From NCBI GenBank assembly GCA_026004795.1, contig BPJV01000002.1, positions 620,001 to 684,000 of the forward strand: a DNA stretch of 64,000 nucleotides. Direction: 5' to 3'. The notes beneath the pieces were generated by a model. It ran no database searches. It was given only the letters and a program-made list of their open reading frames with translations, and was not told the origin of the DNA. The DNA comes from Pirellulaceae bacterium (lineage in GTDB: Bacteria; Planctomycetota; Planctomycetia; Pirellulales; Pirellulaceae). Shown here in pieces: positions 18,739-28,406 of this stretch (positions are counted from its first letter, which is position 1; each line of letters opens with the position of its first letter). A program made the position numbers and the translations under genes.

Positions 18739-20898
18739 TTAATATCTCCATACCGCCTGTCCATAAAGTTCTCGCTGAACCTCGGTGGCCAGGGCACCGG
18801 CATATACATCGCTTTCGTATTCGGGATGAGCACAATCCAAGAGATTGCGACCAATCAGAGAAAACTCAAATACGTCGTTGGGCCGCCAGGCAATCCGCGT
18901 ATCGATCTCGAAATAGCTAGGAATATTACCCGTTTTCATCGAATCCACCCATCTTCCCATCAGATCGAAATCAATATCGTTGCCGATATCCCATGAAGAA
19001 TGGAAATAGGCGATATTACGTACCGTACCTTGGGTCGGATCCGACAGCGTCACTCCTGGCGCTGCATCAACGTCGATGGCGATCAGCGAGTAGGCGGCAC
19101 GCAATTGCCAAGCATCGGTGAGCTGGAGCGAGGTAGTGAATTCGCCCCCCACGGTGTCGGCAACAACCCCATTCACAAACTGGAATGGCAGGACAAATAA
19201 TCCGGTGACCGGATCGATCCCTGGACTGCGAGGCAGAAAACCATCCAGATGGTTGTAACGATTATAAAAAGTGGCGATGTCCCAATAGAACTCTTTGCTC
19301 GGTGAGGAACGCATCCCCAACTCATACGCCAACAAGGTCTCACTGTCGAAATTCGGGTCGCCGCGAAACTGCGGGTAAGCGGGAAAGAATGGCACGGACA
19401 CTGGGACCGTGGTCAAATGAAGATCTTGGTTCACCCGAGCGGGCACGCGTACCGCGCGCGATACCGATGCCCATACCGTTTTCGAGGCCGTCGGCGTGTA
19501 CAGCAAGCGGAGCGTGGGCTGAATCTCAAAACCAGAAAAATCGTTGTAGGAAAACTTGCTTCCCAGGGTGACAAAAAACAGATCATCGATCATCGTCATC
19601 TGATCTTGAGCGAAAACACTGTAACGATTGATCGCTCGTGCATTGGGGAAGAATTTGATGGCTAAACCATCGTTGCTAATGGTATCCGCCGTGTTGCGAT
19701 AGGCCATTCCCCAGACCAAACGATGCCACAATCCGACCTTCAACTGGCGTTGAAAATCCACGTCGACGGTATGCCGCTGTTCGCGGAAACCTTGAGTATG
19801 AAGATGGCGAATCGTCTGATCGTAGTAGAACTGCAGTGTCCATTGGTCATCGGCTGAGTAGCGACGCGAGTAGCGGCACAGAATATTGCCACCACCAATC
19901 GTTTGTGGATCTGCGCCCTGGCCAAGGAACGGAGGCGTCGCCAACGGGAAAATAGCGCGCGTGCCGGCATCCCCATTGTAGTAGTCTCCCTGAATGGTCC
20001 ATTCATCCAGAGAATTCACCCGCTGGTCGATGCGGAATCCCAAGTGTGTCAACTGCCAGTCGTCGGCTGGCTCAAAACCTACGCCACGTCCGGCATCCCG
20101 ATCAAACCACTTGGTAAAGAAGCGCCACGATCCGTTCTTCGTCTCCCCACCAACGCGTGCCGAGGCGAACAGGCGCTCGTTCCCTCCACCGGATTCGGCG
20201 AAAAAGCCAGTGGTATCACGCGAACTCTTCGTAATGACATTGATGACTCCGTTAACTGCATTGGCTCCCCACATCGCGCTGCCCGGCCCACGAATGACCT
20301 CGATTCGCGCGACATCTTCCAGAAGAACGTCTTGCACATCCCAAAAAACCCCGGCAAACAAGGGCGTATAGATCGTACGTCCATCGATCTGCACCAGCAG
20401 TTTGTTGGAGAATCTCCCATTGAATCCACGAATCGAAATCGCCCATTTGTTGGCATCAATCTGTGCCACATGAACGCCCGGCGCCAAACGCAACGCATCG
20501 GGAATGGTACGCACGCCGCTACGCCGGATCATGTCTTCGGTGATGACATAGATGGCAGCGGCCGTTCGCCCAACGGTGCTCTCCTGCCGTTCCACCGTGG
20601 TTATGGGTGTCGAGAAGCTTGGCGCCACAATATCGGTGTGTGCCAATTGGGTGATATCTGCATCCAGCAAGGCATTTAAGTCGGCCAAGGCGTCCGATTC
20701 AGCCAATGCCCCCTCGGTATCACCCAAATCGGGCGCCTCCTCGGCGGCCACACCTGCCGTATCGGCGTCAGAGTAACTCGCCCGAACCAACTCTCCACTT
20801 CGCCACTGCCCCCATCCATGTCGAGGCGCCGCGCAGATTGCCGCCATCAATGCCCACAGACATCCAAAGGTACGCCAACTAAACGGCAAAGGAACCAT
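18739..20898 (-). CDS. TonB-dependent outer-membrane receptor
   Basis: A 719-residue protein with a signal peptide, an unusually acidic Ala-rich spacer (about 45-90), then a plug domain (about 105-230) with IYVITEDMIRRSG, TIPDALRLAPGVHV, ISIRGFNGRFSNKLLVQIDG and EVIRGPGSAMWGANAVNGVI, followed by a beta barrel to a C-terminal aromatic residue (ending VWRY). It should import or sense a ligand at the outer membrane using TonB energy; the ligand is unknown, although the plug type resembles siderophore/vitamin and signalling receptors. ATG start. First gene of the receptor-YfiR-kinase cassette, 82 bases before the YfiR gene. Confidence 0.93.
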   Translation of the reverse strand: MVPLPFSWRTFGCLWALMAAICAAPRHGWGQWRSGELVRASYSDADTAGVAAEEAPDLGDTEGALAESDALADLNALLDADITQLAHTDIVAPSFSTPITTVERQESTVGRTAAAIYVITEDMIRRSGVRTIPDALRLAPGVHVAQIDANKWAISIRGFNGRFSNKLLVQIDGRTIYTPLFAGVFWDVQDVLLEDVARIEVIRGPGSAMWGANAVNGVINVITKSSRDTTGFFAESGGGNERLFASARVGGETKNGSWRFFTKWFDRDAGRGVGFEPADDWQLTHLGFRIDQRVNSLDEWTIQGDYYNGDAGTRAIFPLATPPFLGQGADPQTIGGGNILCRYSRRYSADDQWTLQFYYDQTIRHLHTQGFREQRHTVDVDFQRQLKVGLWHRLVWGMAYRNTADTISNDGLAIKFFPNARAINRYSVFAQDQMTMIDDLFFVTLGSKFSYNDFSGFEIQPTLRLLYTPTASKTVWASVSRAVRVPARVNQDLHLTTVPVSVPFFPAYPQFRGDPNFDSETLLAYELGMRSSPSKEFYWDIATFYNRYNHLDGFLPRSPGIDPVTGLFVLPFQFVNGVVADTVGGEFTTSLQLTDAWQLRAAYSLIAIDVDAAPGVTLSDPTQGTVRNIAYFHSSWDIGNDIDFDLMGRWVDSMKTGNIPSYFEIDTRIAWRPNDVFEFSLIGRNLLDCAHPEYESDVYAGALATEVQRELYGQAVWRY

Positions 20899-21560
20899 GT
20901 GCTTTCAACCCCATTAACCCAATGTTCCAGGGCCCCCCAAAGCGCTAGAGCCGGCAGCAGAGACAAGTGAACGGTGTATTTCGGAAAAGTCGGCAGCACC
21001 GATGGCCGTCCTTTTCTTTTTCTCCTGGAAAAGACGCAAACCCGCCACTTAATGCACAACAACCTCACACTAATGGCACAATAAAGATGCGATATCTTCC
21101 ATAGCCACCAACAGGGTAGGCCCACGTGGGTGCCCTGGTGCTTAGCAAGAGCTGCATGGCCACAGATGCATGCCCCCCGACGAGGTGGCTGCCATGAGGC
21201 GGGAATGCCGTGGTTGATGAAACCACTGGTCCCTCCTTTCTCCGCGGGGTGGGGAGAGGCTGATCGCCCGCGTAGCCAGAGGAATACCAGGTGACAGCTC
21301 CGATCGCTCGGCTGGTCTCAGATGCCGCGAGCGGCGGGCATACGAAATATCCATCGAGCCTTCATCATCCATCGAGCCTTCTTCGATTGACTGCGGCAAG
21401 CGGTTCAACGATCACCTTCCCCTGCGCCCGGCAGGGAACGGAGCCTGGCAGGGGATGGCGCACGGCGGTCCACGGCAGCAGGTGGTTGCCCCCGAGGGTC
21501 GTACCTCGGAGGGCCGGCCGTTCTATCTTCATGACTACGATACCCTGGCTATCTTAGGCA
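20899..21560. other. Intergenic region with short palindromes and direct repeats
   Basis: About 660 bases without a credible gene. The first 200 bases should contain the promoter of the receptor gene on the minus strand. A palindrome CCCACGTGGG lies near 21121-21130, followed by GCATGGCCAC and GATGCATGC elements. A 15-base direct repeat ATCCATCGAGCCTTC occurs twice at about 21349-21363 and 21367-21381. The 3' end of the next minus-strand gene is at 21561. The repeats look like the short interspersed repeats common between genes in planctomycetes. Confidence 0.4.
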
Positions 21561-24500
21561 TCAAGCCATCGCCGGCGCTTGCGTCACTGGCTGGCTCGCC
21601 GTGGAACCCACCAGCGCCGGATCAGCCCCGATGGTTCCCTCGATTCGGTCCATGTACGCGGGCGATTGCAGGAACTCCAACCTTCGCTGCGTTTCATCGA
21701 GGAGTTGTTTGAGCCCCAATCGCTGCACAAGATCCGCTTGAAGCGGATCACGGCAAACGTCCCGCAGACATCGAAAGTGGCGTTGCCAGAGTTGGACATC
21801 GGCCCGGCGTTTCGCCTCCAGCCGCTCGCGGTACCACGCGCTGCTCAGCATCGCTTCCCGCGAGAAAAGTTGGCGCACCTCCGCATCGTCCAACCCTTTT
21901 CCGTGCCAATGACCGTGGGCCATGATCGACAGGATGGCCTGCAATGGTGGAACAGCAAACTCGATACTGCCATCTTCGAAGTAATTCGCTGCCACGCGTT
22001 GCTGCGCTTCCACAATATTATCCACGCCATCGGCGAACCCTTCGAGATCCTGCGTTTCCGGCTTGAGAATCGCATCGTCGAAGACCTTATCAGGATTGTC
22101 GAAAAGCCGTCCGAAAAACTGCCGCACGAAACGCGACGTGATCCGATAGCCGAGGCGGCTGGCCAGTATCTTCCGTCCCCTGAATTCGAAATCCTCGATT
22201 TTTTCCAGCATTCCTTCGGCGATCAAATACTGTGGATCACGTTCTGAGGACGAGAGGCGACACCACAGTTCGGGCACCAGGAAGCTGATGTCGTGCCCCA
22301 CTTCACGATGACTCCCCACGTAACCGGCGGCCGTCGAAAACCCTCCCAGCCCCGTGAGGATCATGCTTACCAGCGCCGCGTTGAGATCGTGGATGGGTAG
22401 CAAGCAGTTGAACGGGCCCTTGGTCAAAGCCCCCTCGCTTCCCGCGCCGGTGGTCGAGGGACTCTTGCCGGTCAACGAGCAGACATAGTCCATGAACAGC
22501 TCGGGAAGCTCTTGGTAGTGAATGGGATTGTAAACGGCCAGCGAACGGATACCGCGTTGTTTATCCGGTGGATTATTGCGCCGTCCGGACAGCACGGCGG
22601 CTACCGGTTTGTAAACAGGGGCATCGGCCGGCCACCCGTGAAACAACTGCATACTCCGCCGTGCAATGTACCGTTGTTCTGGGCGTGCCAGATCGGGACG
22701 ATCCTGCAGGTACCGTGGGTTCTTCGTCGGCTTTCCGTCCACTCGCCGAGGATAGGCCGAGCTGACAACGTAGGTCGCACCGGCGGCGTGTGCCGCCCGC
22801 AGCATCTGCTGCATCGGCTCCGTGTACTGGCTGAACTGCAACACGTCGTCGATTTCCGCCTGCAATTCCTCGCGCCCCAGCGGATGATAGTTGCAAAAGA
22901 AGTTATTTCGTCGCGCCATATCGGCTTCCGTCTGTTCATCCAATCCTCGGTGGATCGCATCGTCGGGTCGCTGAAACAGCCGGTACTCACAATTGGCCAC
23001 AAACTTGTACGCACGATCGCCATCAAACCCCGCTCCCAAGTAGCGGCCGGGAACGACCACCGACGCCGTGATGTCATCCTCCAACTGGATCTTCTCCGCC
23101 GCGGCGAAATCCTGCCGCAGCTTGAACGTCTTCCATCGCTTTTCCTCATCCAGACCGACGCGGAGATACATGCCGACCAGTTTGCGGTTCTGATACTTCA
23201 GCTCATGCCCAGGTTCACCATTGACGATGTCGACGCTGAAATGCTCGCGCCATTTCCCCTCCCATTCGGGCTTACAGAACCGCTTGATGATGAACGCCAT
23301 GGCGTAGAGGTAGCCGGGGATCGACCGCAACCAAGCGTTGTATTCCTCGGTGTAATCTCGCGACGGGGTCAGGAGCTTAATGACGCTCCCCAAGGTGCGA
23401 CTCGGATCGAGCACTTTTCGACTGGGACGTCGGCTGTAATCGGGGCGCGCGGGGGAATCGGCGCGCCACCGCGTCGAATAATCCTTGGCAAAGATCTCAT
23501 CGAGGCGGTCAAAGTCCTTGTCGATATCGCTGACGAAGATCGGTCCACTGAGCATATAATCGCGCAGCGACTTGCTAATCTCGCTTTTTCCTCCACCACT
23601 AACGGTACACGGCTTGTGACACACGATCCCCTCGCCGCTGATGCCGATCAACCGCCATGACGGAGCCGTGGGATGCTTCTCCATGCGTATACGATACCCG
23701 CTAGGTGCCATGTACTCATTTCCGGGACGCAGGGGAATACTTTTCGCTTCCCCCTCGAGTTCCCAATGAATCTTCTGGTCGTGCAGCGTAGCTCGCGCAT
23801 GCTCTGGAATGTAGATGAGACTGGGAACGTATTTGTCCACCCCATAACCATCAGGATGGAACTCGATGAACGAAGCGTAATCGCGGCGCAGGTCCGCCAT
23901 CGTGCGTCCGTTGTACCGCTTGCTGTTGACCTGAAATTCGTCTCCCAATGACCACGAGGGAAAGGCCAGCGTTCCGCCAGCGTGTTCTTCTTCCACGTTC
24001 CCCAGCAGATTGGCGGCGTAGCTGATCTGCGTCTTCACCTCTTTCTTGCAATAGCCGAAGTAATTGTCGGCGATGAGCGTCACGACGACTCCGTGTTCCG
24101 TACGGCAAGTCGCTTTGAATGCCATGCCGTCGTTGTACTTCTCCTCCTCATCGCGGTAGCACATGCCATCGCGCCGCTGACGCGCGGTCGCTTCGCTCCA
24201 ATGGGGCAGCCCCAATTCTTTCTTCGTCAGGTGGCATAAATGTGGAGCCAAGATCACGCACCCGGTGTGACCGGACCAATGCAAGACATCGAACGCCGCA
24301 TCGTTTTCCGGCAATACCGGATCGCCAGCATTGCCGAAGATCGACTCGACGAAGTCCAGATTGCTCACCAGACCACCAGGGGCGAAAAAGCGAACCTCCA
24401 TCGTCTTGTGGCGACAGAAGCCCTCGACCGCTGGACACACCAACGGGCGGAGCAACAGCGACACGAACGCCTCGCCGCCTTCCTCCTGACTGGCCAGGTA

Positions 24501-25100
24501 AGGGAGCCGCATCAGTTCCCGTGGCGGCTGGACCGCATGTTGAAATAAGCGGGCAAAGACGGGCCTTGGTACACTGCGTTTATCCGCCGGGACGGGCAAT
24601 CCCCCTTCGCACACATGAAACGTTCCCTTCGTGGTGCGACGATCGGCCCGCGGATTATGCAGCACGCCGTTGTAAACTCGATAACTCTCCAAGAGCTCGT
24701 TCTTGAACTCGTCTCCGTCAAGCGGCAAACTCAACAGCCTGGCCATGCCGTGGCGATCGAGCACCAGCGTAGGATGCGGCAACCTCAATTTCGCTCCCCC
24801 CGCATCCTTCCCCAAAAAACTATCCAAGAAGGATTCGATACGATGATCGATTCCCGCACGGTGCCGGACCAACAGGCGATTCTTCTCGCGCAAACTCGAT
24901 AACAGACCATCGCGCCAAGCGGTAGCAGAGGCATCCGTTTCCCTGGTCGGCAATTTCAATCCGAAGACACTGAGTTGAAGCTCCAGGTACGCCTTCAGCT
25001 CCTTCAGCGAATGATCGGCGTCGTTCGCTCTCCAACCGAGCGCCACTTTCGGGTCCTGAACCAACCAAGCATCCCCAAGATGTTCCCAACTTACCGTCAT
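21561..25100 (-). CDS. Probable PPi-type phosphoenolpyruvate carboxykinase
   Basis: A soluble protein of about 1180 residues with no signal peptide. Length and motifs fit the diphosphate-dependent PEPCK described from Entamoeba and Propionibacterium, which are about 1140 residues. It interconverts oxaloacetate plus PPi with phosphoenolpyruvate, CO2 and phosphate. Seen in the sequence: a PEPCK-like active-site stretch YFGYCKKEVKTQ near residue 351, a modified P-loop SGGGKSEISKS near 505-515, an acidic SDIDKDFDRLDE just after it, and a highly regular block TGKSPSTTGAGSEGALTKGP near 920. The start is ATG at 25100; two in-frame GTG codons lie at 25112 and 25109. It has no metabolic neighbours. 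The assignment rests on recalled family features; a plain hypothetical protein is the alternative. Confidence 0.65.
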   Translation of the reverse strand: MTVSWEHLGDAWLVQDPKVALGWRANDADHSLKELKAYLELQLSVFGLKLPTRETDASATAWRDGLLSSLREKNRLLVRHRAGIDHRIESFLDSFLGKDAGGAKLRLPHPTLVLDRHGMARLLSLPLDGDEFKNELLESYRVYNGVLHNPRADRRTTKGTFHVCEGGLPVPADKRSVPRPVFARLFQHAVQPPRELMRLPYLASQEEGGEAFVSLLLRPLVCPAVEGFCRHKTMEVRFFAPGGLVSNLDFVESIFGNAGDPVLPENDAAFDVLHWSGHTGCVILAPHLCHLTKKELGLPHWSEATARQRRDGMCYRDEEEKYNDGMAFKATCRTEHGVVVTLIADNYFGYCKKEVKTQISYAANLLGNVEEEHAGGTLAFPSWSLGDEFQVNSKRYNGRTMADLRRDYASFIEFHPDGYGVDKYVPSLIYIPEHARATLHDQKIHWELEGEAKSIPLRPGNEYMAPSGYRIRMEKHPTAPSWRLIGISGEGIVCHKPCTVSGGGKSEISKSLRDYMLSGPIFVSDIDKDFDRLDEIFAKDYSTRWRADSPARPDYSRRPSRKVLDPSRTLGSVIKLLTPSRDYTEEYNAWLRSIPGYLYAMAFIIKRFCKPEWEGKWREHFSVDIVNGEPGHELKYQNRKLVGMYLRVGLDEEKRWKTFKLRQDFAAAEKIQLEDDITASVVVPGRYLGAGFDGDRAYKFVANCEYRLFQRPDDAIHRGLDEQTEADMARRNNFFCNYHPLGREELQAEIDDVLQFSQYTEPMQQMLRAAHAAGATYVVSSAYPRRVDGKPTKNPRYLQDRPDLARPEQRYIARRSMQLFHGWPADAPVYKPVAAVLSGRRNNPPDKQRGIRSLAVYNPIHYQELPELFMDYVCSLTGKSPSTTGAGSEGALTKGPFNCLLPIHDLNAALVSMILTGLGGFSTAAGYVGSHREVGHDISFLVPELWCRLSSSERDPQYLIAEGMLEKIEDFEFRGRKILASRLGYRITSRFVRQFFGRLFDNPDKVFDDAILKPETQDLEGFADGVDNIVEAQQRVAANYFEDGSIEFAVPPLQAILSIMAHGHWHGKGLDDAEVRQLFSREAMLSSAWYRERLEAKRRADVQLWQRHFRCLRDVCRDPLQADLVQRLGLKQLLDETQRRLEFLQSPAYMDRIEGTIGADPALVGSTASQPVTQAPAMA

Positions 25101-25958
25101 CGACTTCACCACGTGTTACTTACGAGAATTCTGAACGCGTCTGCCGCGAGCCATGTGCGATTATACGCCGCAGGTGATTTTCCCCCATCCCGGGTGGCGA
25201 TACCTCAGCAAGAACGGCCTTTATCGGCCGATGCAAGCTGCGGTCAAGGATTCCCTTTCGCGCCGATGCGCTCCGATCAGCGCTAGCCCCCTTTCCACGG
25301 TGGCGCCCTGAAGACCGAATGGGCACGCAGGAGCCGCAATCGCCCCTTAAGGCAACTATCTCCACCCCAGCCCCAGTCAGGAGGAGCGTCCGCACCTGGA
25401 AATCCCTGCCCAATTTCTTGCTATCTCGCAAGCACCTCATCTGGCAAGCAAGGCTGCCAAACGGGCACCACGCGTCGTCGATGGGTGCCGCGGAATGCTC
25501 GAAAACTGCTCCAGAGCCTATTGAATCGAGCAATAGACGGCATGAGAACGAACCAGCAGGCGTATGCGAAGGGCCCCGCCTGCCGCGCTTGGGGACCGCA
25601 ACGACGGAACAGATAAAAACACGGTGAGTCGCTGCAGTTTGCACGCTCGGCGGAGCCCGATGCGAGCACCAGAAGGTGGCAAACTGCGCGACTCACCGTG
25701 ACAAGAGCCCCCCTGCTCTCGTTCACAGCATCATGCTGTTCTCAGTGTTCTGTTTTCCAAGCCATTTTTTCAACGCCACGTTTTGGCAAAGGCTATAGGG
25801 CATGATCGCAGAGGCCGTCGCCTGCTATTCACCTACTACTCGCTGATCCTGCTGGCCGCATCTTGGTCGGCCGTCTCGTCGATCATCGATTCACTTTGTC
25901 TTTACCGGGCGATCGCCAAGGCAACGATGACCATTGGACAATCGCTTACCGACGGATG
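25101..25958. other. Intergenic region containing a terminator-like hairpin
   Basis: About 850 bases between the TolC-like gene and the PPi-PEPCK candidate, both on the minus strand. It contains one strong hairpin (listed separately) and a weaker CTATTG/CAATAG stem near 25518-25536. Several open frames cross this area but none has a ribosome site or a recognisable protein. The part nearest 25100 should carry the promoter of the large minus-strand gene. Confidence 0.5.
25611..25700 (-). terminator. Long hairpin with U-tract, probable terminator of the TolC-like gene
   Basis: Bases 25620-25642 and 25679-25700 form an inverted repeat with 22 paired positions and a single bulged base; the 36-base loop carries a further GCTCG/CGAGC stem. 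Read on the minus strand the stem is followed at once by TTTTTAT, the classical intrinsic-terminator arrangement. It lies about 260 bases after the TolC-like stop codon. The stem is long for a simple terminator, so a processed small RNA or mobile palindromic element is also possible. Confidence 0.65.
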
Positions 25959-28406
25959 TCATTGCCGCGGGCTCCAACTGGTGGATTCGCCCTGCGGGTA
26001 AGCGGTGCTACGTCTTGCGGCGGAACGATTGCTTATACCGGAGTTGAGCGTCATCCGTGTCGTTCCACCACTGCTAACAACGGCGGCGGCGCGCGTTCGG
26101 CTTCCTGCCGTGTTGGCGAACTCATTTTTCTCGGTTCTCTCCGACGCTTCGAGGTTCATGTCGCCCCAATCGAAGCTGGCTGTTCGCGCTTCGTTGACCA
26201 TCGGGTGCCGCCGCACCGCGCTGGCGACTCGCACCGCTCCACCAGTAGTTGCCGCCGAATCGCGGCCGAACGCCGAGGCATCGTCGGCAGGCGCAGGATT
26301 CTCCTCCAGCGGCAGGGCCTCCGGGGACTCGATGACCTCTTCCACTGCTTGCTCTCGATCTCCGACCACTTGCCGCACCGAGCGAGTGCTGGTCAGGGGT
26401 GCCGGTACCGGTCCGCGACTGATCACCTCGGGACGGGTGAATCCGTAGTCGAAGTAGATGGCGCCTCCACGCTGGCGTGCCAATTCCTGGGCATCACGAT
26501 ACGCCTTTTCCACCCACGCTCCTTCTTCGAGAGCGATGTTGTTCAGCTCCAGCAACGTTCCTTTGAGGTAGTGAATGTTGACCAACGATTTGTTGTATTC
26601 GGCGACCGCCTGGTAGTAGGCCAATTGAGCTCGACTGCGACGCTCCTCGGCTCGCAGTAGCAGATCGAGCAACTGACTGAGTTCGCCAACGTTGCTGGAG
26701 ATCTTGTCGTTGTAGATTTTGATCTCATCCTCGTTCGCCTGCCATTGATCCAGATAATCCTGCATGGCGATGTAAGCCGATTCCATGTTCCGCCACGCGG
26801 TGGAGATCTCTTGCATGAGGGCCATTTCCTTCTCCCGTAGCTCCTCTTGGCTCTTCTTGATCTGCAACCGCGCGTTCTGAATATTGGCCAGGGCACGACG
26901 TTTGCCGATCGCTTGCGGGGTCAACTCCAAGCGTGCCCCGAGTTCCTGGTAATCGCCGCCGGTCAATTCCTCCAGTGCGCGGGAACCTGGATTCGGGAAG
27001 TTGATACCGTTGCGATCGGCCGCTGCCAGTTGATCGCCGACCCCTAGCCAGCGATAGAACGCGGTGACGTCCAGTTGTGGTAGGATCTGGTTTTTGGCCG
27101 AGATCAGTTCCATCTCACGCTGCTTGATGGCCCACCGCTGTCGACGCACTTCGGTGTTGCGCGTCAGTGCTTCCGCCTGCACCTCATACCAGTCGAAGTA
27201 GACTTTGGCAGTCGACGGTTCGTCCGCTGGTCGAATCAAACGACCATCGGTGGCACTCCAACCGATTTTTTCTCGCAAGGTCTGTTCCCGACCGTACAGG
27301 CCACGCGGATCGTTTCCGGGAACGGTCGATCCGTAGAGAGTGGCGTGGACCTGAGCGCGGAACTGGTTGTACAGCGCGCGGGCCTGCGCTTCCGCCTCCG
27401 GAGGCGTATCACCAATTTGCGTGCGAGCGTGCGCCACGCGCCACAGGTCCAGTGCACTGGCTTGTGCCACCTGGGCGGCCTCCAAGGCGCGATAGCCTAC
27501 GTACAGATCCCAGTAAGCATCTTCAACGCTTTTCACCAGATTGCGGACGTTGGCCTCAAAGTCGTGTAACTGCAGCTCTTCGTTGATCCGCGCCAGCACT
27601 ACTGGCACGCGATTGACCAACGTCCCGCGCCCGCGCAACAACGGCTGAGTAACTTGAACCTCCAACGCCGTGGTATAGTCACTGGGGACGTTGCGCCCCA
27701 GCCCCGGTGACGGGATGTTGTTTCGCGAATAGACCGTGGTGAATCGAGCCGTAGCGATGGTGCCAGTAGCCATTCGCTTGGAGAGCGCCGCTTGACCGTT
27801 GGCATCGACCGCTTGGAAAAACTGCGGATTGAAAATGTTGCCCGGACCGACGTTGCGCGGGCGATCGGTGGTGTTGTATCCGAACAGCATCGAGAACTGG
27901 GCATCGAACTCGCTCAACGCGTCTTCCACGCCGCCAACCTGGTTGGCACGCACGGCACCGCGAGGTGCGATGCGGTTACCTTGGCTGTCGATGGCCAGCG
28001 GTTGGGTACTGGCCGTGGTGGCGGTGATTGCCGGGTCGTAGACGCTGGGCATCTGTCCAGGAGCTGCGCTGAGCAGCGCTGCCGAGATGCTGCCGCTTTG
28101 CAAATTCGAACCGTTGACCACGCGCAATATTTTGGAGTTCTGCAGCGCCATGGAGATGCAGTCCTCAAGGGTCAGATCGATGAATTCGGTGGGCACGTGG
28201 TCCGGACCGAGGGGCTGCAGCGCTTCGGTGGCCTCCGGAAGACTCTCCACGCGCACGTCGGCGTACTCGATTTCCATCGATTGGGCCAGGTAGTCGGCCA
28301 TCGAGGTATCGCGCTGAATAAAATATGGCTGCGTAGGAAGACAGCCCGTGGTGAGCGTCAAACCAAGCTGCAAAATGGCTACCCAGCGGAAGAATCGTCG
28401 GCTCAT
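25959..28406 (-). CDS. TolC-family outer-membrane efflux lipoprotein
   Basis: An 815-residue protein with a lipoprotein signal: hydrophobic residues 8-20 and lipobox LTTGC with Cys22 as the lipidated residue. The body has two outer membrane efflux (OEP) repeats rich in long amphipathic helices, for example NLVKSVEDAYWDLYVGYRALEAAQ and a matching second repeat IQNARLQIKKSQEELREKE. It should form a trimeric channel through the outer membrane for type I export or drug efflux. It is much longer than E. coli TolC owing to an extended N-terminal part (about 40-200) and a disordered C-terminal tail (about 690-815). No pump or adaptor gene is adjacent. A terminator-like hairpin lies downstream. Confidence 0.88.
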   Translation of the reverse strand: MSRRFFRWVAILQLGLTLTTGCLPTQPYFIQRDTSMADYLAQSMEIEYADVRVESLPEATEALQPLGPDHVPTEFIDLTLEDCISMALQNSKILRVVNGSNLQSGSISAALLSAAPGQMPSVYDPAITATTASTQPLAIDSQGNRIAPRGAVRANQVGGVEDALSEFDAQFSMLFGYNTTDRPRNVGPGNIFNPQFFQAVDANGQAALSKRMATGTIATARFTTVYSRNNIPSPGLGRNVPSDYTTALEVQVTQPLLRGRGTLVNRVPVVLARINEELQLHDFEANVRNLVKSVEDAYWDLYVGYRALEAAQVAQASALDLWRVAHARTQIGDTPPEAEAQARALYNQFRAQVHATLYGSTVPGNDPRGLYGREQTLREKIGWSATDGRLIRPADEPSTAKVYFDWYEVQAEALTRNTEVRRQRWAIKQREMELISAKNQILPQLDVTAFYRWLGVGDQLAAADRNGINFPNPGSRALEELTGGDYQELGARLELTPQAIGKRRALANIQNARLQIKKSQEELREKEMALMQEISTAWRNMESAYIAMQDYLDQWQANEDEIKIYNDKISSNVGELSQLLDLLLRAEERRSRAQLAYYQAVAEYNKSLVNIHYLKGTLLELNNIALEEGAWVEKAYRDAQELARQRGGAIYFDYGFTRPEVISRGPVPAPLTSTRSVRQVVGDREQAVEEVIESPEALPLEENPAPADDASAFGRDSAATTGGAVRVASAVRRHPMVNEARTASFDWGDMNLEASERTEKNEFANTAGSRTRAAAVVSSGGTTRMTLNSGISNRSAARRSTAYPQGESTSWSPRQ

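Noticed and set aside
22512-23660. 382-codon plus-strand frame opposite the PPi-PEPCK candidate
   Set aside because: No ribosome site and no family likeness; the minus-strand frame is continuous over 3.5 kb.
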